A stretch of 64,000 nucleotides of DNA from Kineosporiaceae bacterium (lineage in GTDB: Bacteria; Actinomycetota; Actinomycetes; Actinomycetales; Kineosporiaceae), in NCBI GenBank assembly GCA_016794595.1, contig JAEUJN010000066.1, forward strand, positions 1 through 64,000. The letters run 5' to 3'. Under the pieces are notes generated by a model. It had not been told where the DNA came from. It searched no databases and saw only the letters and a program-made list of their open reading frames with translations. Numbering within the stretch: the stretch's first letter is position 1; each line of letters starts with the position of its first letter. Below, piece after piece: positions 54,063-63,575 of the stretch. The translations under genes were made by a program, and so were the position numbers.

Positions 54063-54821
54063 ATGGACCAGATTCCCGCTGCCCTCGCCGGGGCGGTCCT
54101 CGCCGGGGCGCTCACCGTGCTGGCCCCGTGCGCCCTGTCGTTGCTGCCGGTGGTGGTCGGGGGCTCGCTGTCGGGAGCGGTCTCGACCGGCTCGGGGCCG
54201 GGCCTGCGCGCCGTCCGCCGTGCCCTGGTGATCACCGGGTCGCTGGGCCTGTCGGTGGCCCTGTTCACCCTGCTGCTCAAGGCGTCCACCGCGCTGATCG
54301 ACGTCCCGGTCTCGGTCTGGCGTTCGATCAGCGGCGGCCTGCTGATCGCGCTGGGGCTGGCCGAGCTGTTCCCGGACGTCTGGAGCCGGCTCACCGTCGC
54401 CACGGGGCTGAACGCGCGCAGCGCCGGCGGCCTGGCAGCGGCGCACCGGCGGGGCGGGCTGCTCGGGGCCGTGCTCACGGGGATGGCCCTCGGGCCGGTC
54501 TTCACCTCGTGCAGTCCGCTGTACGCCTACGTGGTGGTGACCGTGCTGCCGGCCGAGCCGGCCCGCGGGCTGGTGCTGCTGACCGCCTACGTCCTCGGGC
54601 TGGTGGCCGTGCTGCTGGCGGTGGCCCTGCTCGGTCAGCGTGCGGTGCGCCGGCTGCGCTGGGCCGCCGATCCGCAGGCGCGGTGGCGGCGGGCGCTCGG
54701 GGTGATCTTCGTGGTGATCGGGGTGCTGGTGCTCACCGGAGCGATGCAGGACGTCGAGACCTGGGTGCTCGAGCACTCCCCGGTGGCGCCGTGGGAGCTC
54801 GGGTCGGACCTCGGCCGCTGA
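54063..54821 (+). CDS. CcdA/DsbD-family membrane thiol-disulfide carrier
   Basis: A 252-aa protein with six hydrophobic helices. The redox-active cysteines lie in VLAPCALSLLPVVVGG (helix 1) and FTSCSPLYAYVVVTVLP (helix 4), matching the paired-Cys positions of CcdA, which carries electrons from cytoplasmic thioredoxin to extracytoplasmic thiol proteins. The expected partner is the lipoprotein thioredoxin upstream. Confidence 0.88.
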   Translation: MDQIPAALAGAVLAGALTVLAPCALSLLPVVVGGSLSGAVSTGSGPGLRAVRRALVITGSLGLSVALFTLLLKASTALIDVPVSVWRSISGGLLIALGLAELFPDVWSRLTVATGLNARSAGGLAAAHRRGGLLGAVLTGMALGPVFTSCSPLYAYVVVTVLPAEPARGLVLLTAYVLGLVAVLLAVALLGQRAVRRLRWAADPQARWRRALGVIFVVIGVLVLTGAMQDVETWVLEHSPVAPWELGSDLGR

Positions 54822-54847
54822 CCGCCGCGGCCCCCCGCCCCACCCCT

Positions 54848-54889
54848 CGTGATCATGCACTTTCGAATAGTCGAAAGTGCATGATCACG
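54848..54889. repeat. 42-bp perfect palindrome between converging genes
   Basis: Arms of 19 bp (CGTGATCATGCACTTTCGA) enclose a 4-nt ATAG loop. It separates the converging ccdA and AraC genes and contains the AraC stop codon. One strand reads CGAAAGTGCATGATCAC, close to the CGAGAGTGCTGATCTCC arm of the 18.5-kb palindromes, suggesting a related family. It can serve as a bidirectional terminator. Confidence 0.93.
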
Positions 54890-55814
54890 GGCGCTGGCTG
54901 GCCAGGTAGGCCGACGGGGTCACCCCGAGGTGCGCCCGGACGTCGCGGGTCAGGTGGGCGTGGTCGCTGTAACCGAGGTCGGCGGCCAGCTCGGCCCACC
55001 CGGCCCAGGCGGCGTGCCCCCGGCCGGTCACGGCCGTCCCTGCCGCCTCGGCGGCCCACTCGTCGGCGCGGACCGCTTCGGCGGCGCGGACCGCCTCGGC
55101 GGCGCGCTCGGCGGCCTCGATGATCCGCCAGCGCCGGATCACCCACGCCGGGCTCGCGCCCACGTACTCCCCGAACAGTCGCTGCAGGGTGCGCACGCTG
55201 ACCGCACCGGCCGCGGCCAGGTGCTCCACCCTCAGCACGCTGCGATCGGTCTCGGCGATGCGGGCCATCCGCGCCACCTCCCGTGCGTGCGCCAGGCGAC
55301 GTGGATCAGCTTGGGCCACAACGGATTCCACGGTGCGTCGGAGCAGGTCGACCCGGCCCGGCTCGTCCGGGGTCGCACTGATCGCGGCGACCAGGGCGGC
55401 ACCGTCGATGCCGAGAGCGTCATTCAGGGTCAGCACCCGGTCGGTGACCTGGCGCGCGGGCCGTCCGATCAGCGCCCCGAGGCCCCCGGTGGTGGTCTTG
55501 GCCGCCACCGTCCAGCCCTGGCCGATGAGAACCCGGTGCGAGAGCCGGGTGATCAGGCCGTAGACGCGTCCCTGCGGGCGGTCGGCGGTGGCGCCGGCGT
55601 CGTCCGTGGTGCCGATACTGAGGTGGCCGCTGGGATGGTTCAGTACCCGCTGTACGTGCCGGGCGCCGTCCGGCACCGCCCAGCGCACCGCCCAGAACCA
55701 CTCCACCAGCCCGTCCAGGGCCTCCCCGGCCGGGTAGCGGGTCAGGTTCACGTAGTGGGCCATGGTCGCCGGGTCGATGATGCCGCGGGTGTCCGCCGGC
55801 AGGTCGTGAGCCAT
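54885..55814 (-). CDS. AraC-family transcriptional regulator
   Basis: A 309-aa regulator. The N-terminal half (LTRYPAGEALDGLVEWFW ... RPQGRVYGLITRLSHRVLIGQG) is of the DUF6597-like sensor type; the C-terminal two-HTH domain has AAGAVSVRTLQRLFGEYVGASPAWVIRRWR and LGYSDHAHLTRDVRAHLGVTPSAYL. An Ala/Glu-rich repeat (RAAEAVRAAEAVRADEWAAEAA) is inserted between the helices. ATG at 55814. It is divergent from the TIGR03086 gene, with a 41-bp inverted repeat between. Confidence 0.88.
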   Translation of the reverse strand: MAHDLPADTRGIIDPATMAHYVNLTRYPAGEALDGLVEWFWAVRWAVPDGARHVQRVLNHPSGHLSIGTTDDAGATADRPQGRVYGLITRLSHRVLIGQGWTVAAKTTTGGLGALIGRPARQVTDRVLTLNDALGIDGAALVAAISATPDEPGRVDLLRRTVESVVAQADPRRLAHAREVARMARIAETDRSVLRVEHLAAAGAVSVRTLQRLFGEYVGASPAWVIRRWRIIEAAERAAEAVRAAEAVRADEWAAEAAGTAVTGRGHAAWAGWAELAADLGYSDHAHLTRDVRAHLGVTPSAYLASQRP

Positions 55815-55845
55815 CACCGCCACCCTAGGCACCGAGCTCGGTCAC

Positions 55846-55886
55846 CGGCGGGATTGGCTGCGCACCGAGGACACCGAATCCCGCCG
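55846..55886. repeat. 41-bp inverted repeat, copy 1 of 3
   Basis: CGGCGGGATT and AATCCCGCCG form 10-bp arms around a 21-bp centre. The right half, GACACCGAATCCCGCCG, is shared with copies at 56700 and 57170; all three are exactly 41 bp. This copy lies between the divergent AraC and TIGR03086 genes. Confidence 0.88.
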
Positions 55887-55964
55887 TTCAACGCGCCGGG
55901 GACGCCCCGACGGATGGCGCGAACCTTCAAGCCGTGCCCGGCTCGGCGCTCCTAGGGTCGAGGC

Positions 55965-56672
55965 ATGACCGAGACGAACACCGAGACGAACACCGAGACG
56001 AACAGAGAGAAGAGCACCGATCCTGCCGAGTTCCCGTACTTCCCCGCGGTCGCTCCGCCGGTGTTCTCGGACGCCGCCCCGACCCGTGCGCTGATCCTCC
56101 CCGTCCTCGACGCCCTGGCCGAGGTGGTCGAGGTTCCCCAGGACGCACTCGACGGCCCGACCCCGTGCGCCTCCTACACCGTGCGCCAGTTGCGCGACCA
56201 CGTGCTGGGATGGCTGCAGTTCTTCGCCGCCGCCCTGGCCGACCAGGACCGGGCCACCCGGCTCGACCCGGACGCCTACCGGACCGAGGAGGACCCGCGG
56301 CCCGCGAGCGAGGTCGTCCGGCAGGCGTCGGACCGGATCGCCGCGGCCCTGACCGGGGGAGCCCTGGCACGGCAGGCCGTCATGTCCTCCTCCCGGATGG
56401 ACGGTCCGGCAGTGGTGGCCATGGCGCTGGGCGAGTACCTGGTGCACGGCTGGGACCTGGCCGTGGCCACCGGTCGGGACTGGACGCCGTCCGAGCCGGC
56501 CTGCGCGGCGGGACACGAGTTCTTCGCGGCCGTGGTCGCTCCCGAGTACCGCTCGCCGGACGGCGGTGGCGGATTCTTCGGGCCCGAGGTCCCCGTGCCG
56601 GACGACGCCGGCGCCCTGGCCCGGCTGCTCGGCTTCGCCGGGCGCGACCCGCGCTGGACCCGCCGAGGCTGA
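55965..56672 (+). CDS. TIGR03086-family (mycothiol-dependent enzyme-like, DinB-fold) protein
   Basis: A 235-aa protein of the maleylpyruvate-isomerase/DinB-like group. LPVLDALAEVVEVPQDALDGPTPC, VRQLRDHVLGWLQFFA and GEYLVHGWDLAVATG provide the metal-binding His residues typical of TIGR03086 proteins. The N-terminus starts with a three-fold TETN repeat. Enzymatic substrate unknown; mycothiol dependence is known only for some relatives. Divergent from the AraC gene, which may control it. Confidence 0.82.
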   Translation: MTETNTETNTETNREKSTDPAEFPYFPAVAPPVFSDAAPTRALILPVLDALAEVVEVPQDALDGPTPCASYTVRQLRDHVLGWLQFFAAALADQDRATRLDPDAYRTEEDPRPASEVVRQASDRIAAALTGGALARQAVMSSSRMDGPAVVAMALGEYLVHGWDLAVATGRDWTPSEPACAAGHEFFAAVVAPEYRSPDGGGGFFGPEVPVPDDAGALARLLGFAGRDPRWTRRG

Positions 56673-56699
56673 GGCAGCCCGACCCGCTCGCCCCCCCAA

Positions 56700-56740
56700 C
56701 GGCGGGACTTTGTGTGCTCCCACGACACCGAATCCCGCCG
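56700..56740. repeat. 41-bp inverted repeat, copy 2 of 3
   Basis: Left arm CGGCGGGACT (one mismatch to the consensus), right half CACGACACCGAATCCCGCCG. It lies 27 bp past the TIGR03086 stop and just upstream of the DUF559 remnant. Followed by a short GTGAGGCAAC duplication. Confidence 0.88.
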
Positions 56741-56760
56741 GTGAGGCAACGTGAGGCAAC

Positions 56761-57147
56761 GTGAGGCCAGGTGAAGCCTCGGGGAGGCTCGGTCATTGCG
56801 TCCCCACCGGGGTGGTGGCTCACGGCCTGCCCCGGGGGCTCCGCAACCGGCCCGAGAACGGCGCCGCGACGTCCGGCACTCGGCGCCGGTACCGGGACGT
56901 GCGCTACGTCGGGCTGGGGCTGGTGGTCGAACTGGACGGGGCCCTGGTCCACCCGGCCGAGCGGGCATGGCGGGATCGCTGGCGCGACAACGAGTTGACG
57001 ATCGAGGGGGACCGGACCCTTCGCTACGGCTGGCGGGAGGTCGCGGGCCGACCCTGTGCCGTGGCCGGCCAGGTGGGGTCCGGGTTGCGGGCCGCCGGCT
57101 GGTCGGGCGTCCCGCACCCCTGCGGTCCGGGCTGCGCGATCGCCTGA
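56761..57147 (+). pseudogene. C-terminal remnant of a DUF559 (Vsr-like) gene
   Basis: An open frame of 128 codons. From about residue 19 (VAHGLPRGLRNRP, then RRYRDVRYVGLGLVVELDGALVHP, RDRWRDNELTIEGDRTLRYGW, and the WSGVPHPCGPGC end) it matches the last third of DUF559/AbiEi-type proteins, including the V-E-L-D-G strand. Roughly the first 200 residues of a full protein are missing and the preceding ~19 codons are not family-like. It is bracketed by 41-bp inverted-repeat copies at 56700 and 57170. Confidence 0.72.
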
Positions 57148-57169
57148 GCCGTGGTCCGGCGACGGCGAT

Positions 57170-57210
57170 CGGCGGGATTCGGGGCGTCGCCACGACATCG
57201 AATCCCGCCG
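57170..57210. repeat. 41-bp inverted repeat, copy 3 of 3
   Basis: CGGCGGGATTCG and CGAATCCCGCCG give 12-bp perfect arms with a 17-bp centre. It begins 23 bp after the DUF559 remnant stop. The remaining ~245 bp to mdh contain no gene; the mdh promoter must lie there but no clear -35/-10 pair stands out. Confidence 0.9.
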
Positions 57211-57314
57211 TTGACCGTGGTGGTCCCGCGCGGTTCGGCCCGTTCGGCGACCCGAGGGGCCGACGTGCGCAATCGCACAGCGCGTCCGGACGCCGAGGTG
57301 TGGGTGCTGGCTAG

Positions 57315-58445
<1,131 letters not shown>

Positions 58446-58475
58446 TCCCGACCCTGATCCGGGCCGATCAGCACT

Positions 58476-58512
58476 CGAGGGCGGTTCCCCAGCGGATGGG
58501 GAACCGCCCTCG
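58476..58512. terminator. bidirectional hairpin terminator between mdh and the aquaporin gene
   Basis: A 16-bp perfect stem (CGAGGGCGGTTCCCCA with its complement) around a GCGGA loop lies between the converging genes. Immediately upstream, 58466-58476 reads GATCAGCACTC, an 11-base match to the arm of the 18.5-kb palindromes. Confidence 0.88.
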
Positions 58513-58542
58513 CGTCGTGCCAGGGGAGGTGATCAGGGGCTG

Positions 58543-59295
58543 CTACTTGCGGACCTTGCCCTCCACCGGCACCACGTTGCGCTCGCCGGTGATCAGGGCA
58601 TAGGTCGCGCCGGCCAGGACGGCGCCGACGATCGGGGCCAGCCAGAACAGCCACAACTGCTGCAGCGCCCAGGAGTCGGTGTAGAAGGCGGCCGCGGTCG
58701 AGCGGGCCGGGTTGACCGAGGTGTTCGTCACCGGGATCGAGATCAGGTGGATCAGGGTCAGGGCCAGCCCGATGGCGATCGGGGCGAAGCCGACCGGAGC
58801 CCGGCCGTCGGTGGCGCCCAGGATCACGTAGAGGAAGAACGCGGTCAGCACGATCTCGATCACGAGTGCCGCGACCAGGGTGTACTTGCCGGGGGAGTGG
58901 TCTCCGTAGCCGTTGGCCGCGAAGCCGGCCGCCCGCACCGCGGCCCGGTCGAACCCGGTCTGCTGGCTGGCCACCACCCAGAGGATCCCGGCGGCGCTGG
59001 CGGCGCCGATCACCTGGGTGGCGATGTAGGCCGGTGCGTCCTTCCAGGGGAAGCGCCGGGCAGTGGCGAGGCCGATGGTCACCGCGGGGTTGAAGTGCCC
59101 GCCCGAGACGTGCCCCACGGCGTAGGCCATGGTCAGCACGCTGAGGCCGAACGCGATCGAGACCCCGACCAGCCCCACGCCCACGTCCGGGAAGGTCGCG
59201 GCCAGCACGGCGGTGCCACACCCCCCGAGAACGAGCCAGAACGTGCCGAGGAACTCAGCGCCCAGGCGTGAGGACAGGGCCGGTGTCGCAACCAT
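58543..59295 (-). CDS. aquaporin (AqpZ-like MIP channel)
   Basis: A 250-aa channel with six helices and both NPA motifs: [11 protein letters not shown] and [27 protein letters not shown] and the small loop after the second NPA favour the water-selective AqpZ group over glycerol facilitators. ATG at 59295 follows CGAAAGG; an upstream in-frame start would add 18 unlikely residues. Convergent with mdh. Confidence 0.92.
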   Translation of the reverse strand: MVATPALSSRLGAEFLGTFWLVLGGCGTAVLAATFPDVGVGLVGVSIAFGLSVLTMAYAVGHVSGGHFNPAVTIGLATARRFPWKDAPAYIATQVIGAASAAGILWVVASQQTGFDRAAVRAAGFAANGYGDHSPGKYTLVAALVIEIVLTAFFLYVILGATDGRAPVGFAPIAIGLALTLIHLISIPVTNTSVNPARSTAAAFYTDSWALQQLWLFWLAPIVGAVLAGATYALITGERNVVPVEGKVRK

Positions 59296-59463
59296 GACAA
59301 TGCCTTTCGTTCGAGAGAGGTCCCGAGTTGCGCCGCCATTCTCGATCACGGGTCACCCCCGCGCACACCGCCGCGCCACCACTGATCGGATCTCACACCC
59401 CGGTGGCCCCGGAGTGCGCGCGCGAGCCGTCAAGAGGCCGGTCCGCGGCTCCGATGAGACAGC

Positions 59464-60963
59464 GTGGTCCACGATCCGTCCGCCCTGATGCGGATCGTCC
59501 GGGTGGGGGTCGCCGGTGCGGCGGTCCTGGCGTCGCCGACGGTCCTGCCGGCTCCCGCCGCCCACGCAGCGCCCCCGCCCACCGCCGCGGTGGCGCCCGG
59601 TGCCGGGCTCGGCACGATCGAGGCGGTCGCGGTCTCCGGCCGGGCGATGCTGGCCACCTCCTCGCGGATCGTGGCCACCGTGCCGGTGCAGGTTCCGCGC
59701 GCCTCCCGGGTCAGCGTGCGGCTCACCCTGGGGCGGACGACGTGCTCCGCCGCCCGCACGGTCCCTCGCGGCCGGACCCGGGTGTCGGTGGCCTGTTCGA
59801 CCACCCCCGGTGCGTCCTCGGTGCCCGCGCTGGTCGCGGTGGTGACCGCCACCGTGGCCCGCACCGACCGAGGGGTGACCCGCCGGCTGAGCCGGACCTG
59901 GCGGCCCTCGATCACCCTGGACGACGGTGCCGCCCTGTCCACCCGGGCCGCGCGCGCCCGCTGGACGGCGATCGGTGACCGGCTGCGTGCCCGGGCCGCC
60001 GCGCTGCAGGTCGGGGGGCAAGCCGGGGTTGCGACCGGGCTGCAGCCGGGTTCGGGGGTCGGGCTGGAGGCCGGGGCGATGGGCCCGGGGCGCGGGGCGC
60101 TGGTGGCCCTGCCGCAGTTCGCGGCCGGTTCGGTGTTCACCCCGACGGCCGCCGACGCGGCGTCCAGGCTCTGGCGGCAGGCCCAGACCTCGGGCTGGCA
60201 GAGCGAACTCACCGCCGCCCGGCTCCAGGAGCTGCTGCGCCTGAGCACGGCCAGCGGCGGCTACGGGCTCGGCCGGGAGTGGGACGCCTTCGGCGACGGC
60301 ACGCTCAACCCGGTCTCGACCACCTACACCGTCACCACGGCAGGGCACGTCGGCTGGGTGCTGCTCGAGGCACGGCGCAATGGCGCCGACGCCGGAGCGC
60401 TCGACCGGGCGATCGACGCCCTGCTCGCGGTGCCACGGCTGAACGGGGGCCAGTGCCTGGCCTACTCCGACTCCGCCTTCGACGCCGTCCAGCCCTGCGT
60501 GTTCAACGTGTCCCACGGTGCGGCGGCCTTCCTGGTGCAGGCCCGCGAGCTGTCCACCCACCGCGCCGCCGAGGTGGACGCGGTGCTGGCGGGCCTGCGC
60601 CGGGGCCTGGTGCTCGGCTACGACCGGGCGAGTGGCTACTGGTCCTACAAGGCCGGTGACCGGGCCGCGCAGGACATCTCCCACCAGATCTACACCGCGC
60701 GCAGCGTGGACGTGGTCTCGCCCGGGTTCGGCGCGGTGGCCCGGATGATGGCCCGGCCCTGGTGGCGCCAGCCCGCGGGGTTGACCCAGCCGCCGATCGC
60801 CGTCGCCTCGGCGATGGTGGACGTCGCCCGCGACTGTGACCGCGCCCGCTCGCCCGCCGTCCTGCTCGGGGTGGAACGCGGCATCGCCGGCCCGGCGCAG
60901 GCGTTCACCCTGATCGGCATGTCCGGCTTCGTGGACGACATCACCGCGAGGTGCCTGGCCTGA
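59464..60963 (+). CDS. secreted protein of unknown function
   Basis: A 499-aa (or 491 from ATG at 59488) exported protein with a signal peptide ending near [10 protein letters not shown] beta-rich N-terminal third ([22 protein letters not shown]) is followed by a helical domain containing [45 protein letters not shown] and [21 protein letters not shown], which resembles an alpha/alpha-toroid as in polysaccharide-active enzymes. No catalytic assignment is safe. Divergent from the aquaporin gene. Confidence 0.65.
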   Translation: MVHDPSALMRIVRVGVAGAAVLASPTVLPAPAAHAAPPPTAAVAPGAGLGTIEAVAVSGRAMLATSSRIVATVPVQVPRASRVSVRLTLGRTTCSAARTVPRGRTRVSVACSTTPGASSVPALVAVVTATVARTDRGVTRRLSRTWRPSITLDDGAALSTRAARARWTAIGDRLRARAAALQVGGQAGVATGLQPGSGVGLEAGAMGPGRGALVALPQFAAGSVFTPTAADAASRLWRQAQTSGWQSELTAARLQELLRLSTASGGYGLGREWDAFGDGTLNPVSTTYTVTTAGHVGWVLLEARRNGADAGALDRAIDALLAVPRLNGGQCLAYSDSAFDAVQPCVFNVSHGAAAFLVQARELSTHRAAEVDAVLAGLRRGLVLGYDRASGYWSYKAGDRAAQDISHQIYTARSVDVVSPGFGAVARMMARPWWRQPAGLTQPPIAVASAMVDVARDCDRARSPAVLLGVERGIAGPAQAFTLIGMSGFVDDITARCLA

Positions 60964-61097
60964 GCGATCGTCGGCGCCGGGAGCAGTTGCGCATGGCGCA
61001 CAGCGATGCGTGTTTCTCAACAACCTCGCTGGACGCCGGGCGTCGCACTGGTGCACTGTGCTGGGGAGCGAACACCGAAGCAGGGTCGTTGGTGGCA

Positions 61098-61190
61098 CCC
61101 GGGTAGACTCCGGATGCCGCGACTGGCGTAGGTGGGACACCACCGGGGAGCGGCTGTTGTCGTGTCCGAGAGGTCGTCCGCCTGGGCCCG
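61098..61190 (+). ncRNA. ZTP (pfl) riboswitch
   Basis: The leader of glyA contains the conserved ZTP aptamer blocks in order: CGCGACTGGCG, GGTGGGACACCACCGGGGAGCG (a stem closed on itself), a variable linker, and CCGCCTGGGC at 61178-61187. This RNA senses ZTP/ZMP, the signal of 10-formyl-THF shortage, and controls one-carbon genes; glyA-folD downstream is its classic target. The GC-rich stretch after the aptamer may form the expression platform. End points are approximate. Confidence 0.9.
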
Positions 61191-61237
61191 GGGCCGTGAT
61201 CGAATCGCTGCCGACCCGTGTGTCACGAGGAGCCTTG

Positions 61238-62545
61238 ATGCCCGACCACAACGCCGCCGACACCGCGACGTCCGTCTCCACCACCCTCGCGCCGCTGGCC
61301 GAGGTCGATCCCGAGCTGGCCGCGATCCTCGAGGGGGAGCTGTCCCGTCAGCGGGGCACGCTGGAGATGATCGCGAGCGAGAACTTCGCCCCGCGCGCGG
61401 TGCTCACCGCCCAGGGCAGCGTGCTCACCAACAAGTACGCCGAGGGGTACCCGGGTAAGCGCTACTACGGGGGTTGCGAGGAGGTCGACAAGGCCGAGCG
61501 GCTGGCCGTCGATCGGGTCAAGGCCCTGTACGGCGCCGCGTACGCCAACGTCCAGCCGCACTCCGGTGCGCAGGCGAACGCCGCCACGATGCACGCCCTG
61601 ATCCGGCCCGGCGACACCATCCTCGGGCTCGAGCTGGCGCACGGTGGTCACCTCACCCACGGCATGAAGATCAACTTCAGTGGCCGGCTCTACCAGGTCG
61701 CCTCCTACGGCGTCGACCCCCAGACCTTCAGGATCGAGATGGACGCCGTGCGGGCGGCGGCGCTCGAGCATCGCCCCAAGCTGATCATCGCGGGCTGGTC
61801 GGCGTACCCCCGCCAGCTCGACTTCGCCGCCTTCCGGGCGATCGCCGACGAGGTCGGCGCGCTGCTCATGGTCGACATGGCCCACTTCTCCGGCCTGGTC
61901 GCCGCGGGCCTGCACCCGAACCCGGTGCCGCACGCGCACGTGGTCACCTCCACCACCCACAAGACCCTCGCCGGTCCGCGCGGCGGCATGATCCTGTCGG
62001 GCACCGAGGAGCACGCCAAGCAGTTCCAGTCCGCGGTCTTCCCCGGCCAGCAGGGCGGCCCGTTGATGCACGTGATCGCTGCCAAGGCGGCCGCCTTCGG
62101 CATCGCGGCCGGCGCCGAGTTCGCCGAGCGCCAGCAGCGCACCATCAGGGGCGCCCAGATCCTGGCCGAGCGGCTCACGGCCGGCGACGCGCAGCAGGCC
62201 GGGGTGTCGGTGCTGACCGGTGGCACCGACGTCCACCTGGTGCTGGTCGACCTGCGCCACTCCACCCTCGACGGCCAGCAGGCCGAGGACCGGCTGCACG
62301 AGGTCGGCATCACGGTGAACCGCAACGCGGTGCCGTTCGACCCGCGCCCGCCGATGGTGACCTCGGGCCTGCGCATCGGGACGCCGGCCCTGGCCACCCG
62401 CGGGTTCGGGGATGCCGAGTTCACCGAGGTGGCCGACATCATCGCCGGGGCTCTGCAGCCCACGTGTGACGTCGCGGCCCTGCGCGCCCGGGTGGACAAG
62501 CTGGTCGAGGCGTTCCCGCTGTACGGCGAACTCGAGCGGTGGTGA
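61238..62545 (+). CDS. glyA: serine hydroxymethyltransferase
   Basis: A 435-aa PLP enzyme making glycine and 5,10-methylene-THF from serine. [54 protein letters not shown] and [15 protein letters not shown] (PLP lysine) are all present. ATG at 61238 with GAGGAG upstream. First gene of an operon with folD, four bases apart, behind the ZTP riboswitch. Confidence 0.97.
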   Translation: MPDHNAADTATSVSTTLAPLAEVDPELAAILEGELSRQRGTLEMIASENFAPRAVLTAQGSVLTNKYAEGYPGKRYYGGCEEVDKAERLAVDRVKALYGAAYANVQPHSGAQANAATMHALIRPGDTILGLELAHGGHLTHGMKINFSGRLYQVASYGVDPQTFRIEMDAVRAAALEHRPKLIIAGWSAYPRQLDFAAFRAIADEVGALLMVDMAHFSGLVAAGLHPNPVPHAHVVTSTTHKTLAGPRGGMILSGTEEHAKQFQSAVFPGQQGGPLMHVIAAKAAAFGIAAGAEFAERQQRTIRGAQILAERLTAGDAQQAGVSVLTGGTDVHLVLVDLRHSTLDGQQAEDRLHEVGITVNRNAVPFDPRPPMVTSGLRIGTPALATRGFGDAEFTEVADIIAGALQPTCDVAALRARVDKLVEAFPLYGELERW

Positions 62546-62549
62546 CGTC

Positions 62550-63422
62550 GTGACCGCTCGCATCCTCGACGGCAAGGCCACCGCGGCTGCGGTCAAAGCC
62601 GAACTGGCACAACGGGTCTCGAGGCTCGCCGAGCGTGGCGTGCGCCCTGGGCTGGGCACCGTGCTGGTGGGTGAGGACCCGGGTAGTCGCGCCTATGTGG
62701 CCGGCAAGCACCGTGACTGTGCGCAGGTGGGGATCGCCTCGATCCGGGTCGACCTGCCGGCCACGTCCACCCAGGCGGACGTCGAGGAGGCAATCGCCCG
62801 GCTGAACGCCGATCCGGCCTGCACCGGCTACATCGTCCAGCTGCCGCTGCCGAGTGGCCTGGACGCGGACGCCGTGCTGGAACTCATGCACCCGGACAAG
62901 GACGCCGACGGCCTGCACCCGACCAACCTCGGCCGGCTGGTGCTCAACGTGTCCCGCCCGATGACCTCGCCGTTGCCGTGCACCCCGCGCGGGATCGTCG
63001 AACTACTGTCCCGGCACGGGGTCCCGCTGAAGGGTGCGCAGGTCTGCGTGGTCGGCCGGGGGGTCACCGTCGGCCGCCCGCTGGGGTTGCTGCTCACCCG
63101 TCGCGAGGTCAACGCCACCGTCACCCTGTGCCACACCGGGACGGCGGACCTGGCGGCCCACGTGGCCGCTGCGGACGTCGTGGTCGCCGCGGCCGGGGTC
63201 CCCGGGATCATCACCGCCGAGATGGTCAAGCCGGGTGCCGCCGTCCTGGACGTCGGGATCACCCGGGTCGAGACGGCGAGCGGGGCGGCCCTGGTGGGGG
63301 ACGTCGCGCCCGCCGTCCGGGAGGTCGCCGCCTGGGTGGCGCCGATGCCCGGAGGGGTCGGCCCGATGACCCGCGCGATGCTGATCAGCAACGTCGTCGA
63401 AGCCGCCGAGCGCCACGCCTGA
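62550..63422 (+). CDS. folD: methylene-THF dehydrogenase/cyclohydrolase
   Basis: A 290-aa bifunctional enzyme interconverting 5,10-methylene- and 10-formyl-THF. [25 protein letters not shown] (catalytic Lys), [43 protein letters not shown] and [12 protein letters not shown] match the family. GTG at 62550 follows glyA by four bases. It directly uses the glyA product. Confidence 0.96.
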   Translation: MTARILDGKATAAAVKAELAQRVSRLAERGVRPGLGTVLVGEDPGSRAYVAGKHRDCAQVGIASIRVDLPATSTQADVEEAIARLNADPACTGYIVQLPLPSGLDADAVLELMHPDKDADGLHPTNLGRLVLNVSRPMTSPLPCTPRGIVELLSRHGVPLKGAQVCVVGRGVTVGRPLGLLLTRREVNATVTLCHTGTADLAAHVAAADVVVAAAGVPGIITAEMVKPGAAVLDVGITRVETASGAALVGDVAPAVREVAAWVAPMPGGVGPMTRAMLISNVVEAAERHA

Positions 63423-63433
63423 CCCCGCCGACA

Positions 63434-63535
63434 AACCCGCTCATACTCCGCAGCTGACAGGCGATACTCCGCAGGTGGTGCCTCTGGCGGCACCCGCGGA
63501 GTATCGCTGTGTCGGCTGCGGAGCATGAGCGGGTT
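63434..63535. repeat. 102-bp nested palindrome between folD and the EEP gene
   Basis: Outer arms of 21 bp (AACCCGCTCATACTCCGCAG..., one mismatch), inner perfect 12-bp arms GCGATACTCCGC/GCGGAGTATCGC, and a GGTGCC/GGCACC core give a long stacked hairpin. ATACTCCGCAG occurs twice directly on the left side. It sits between converging genes and could terminate both, but is far longer than a terminator needs. Confidence 0.88.
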
Positions 63536-63575
63536 CAGGGTCGGGGTGGCCGCTCACGAACGCACGAGGGTGCCC

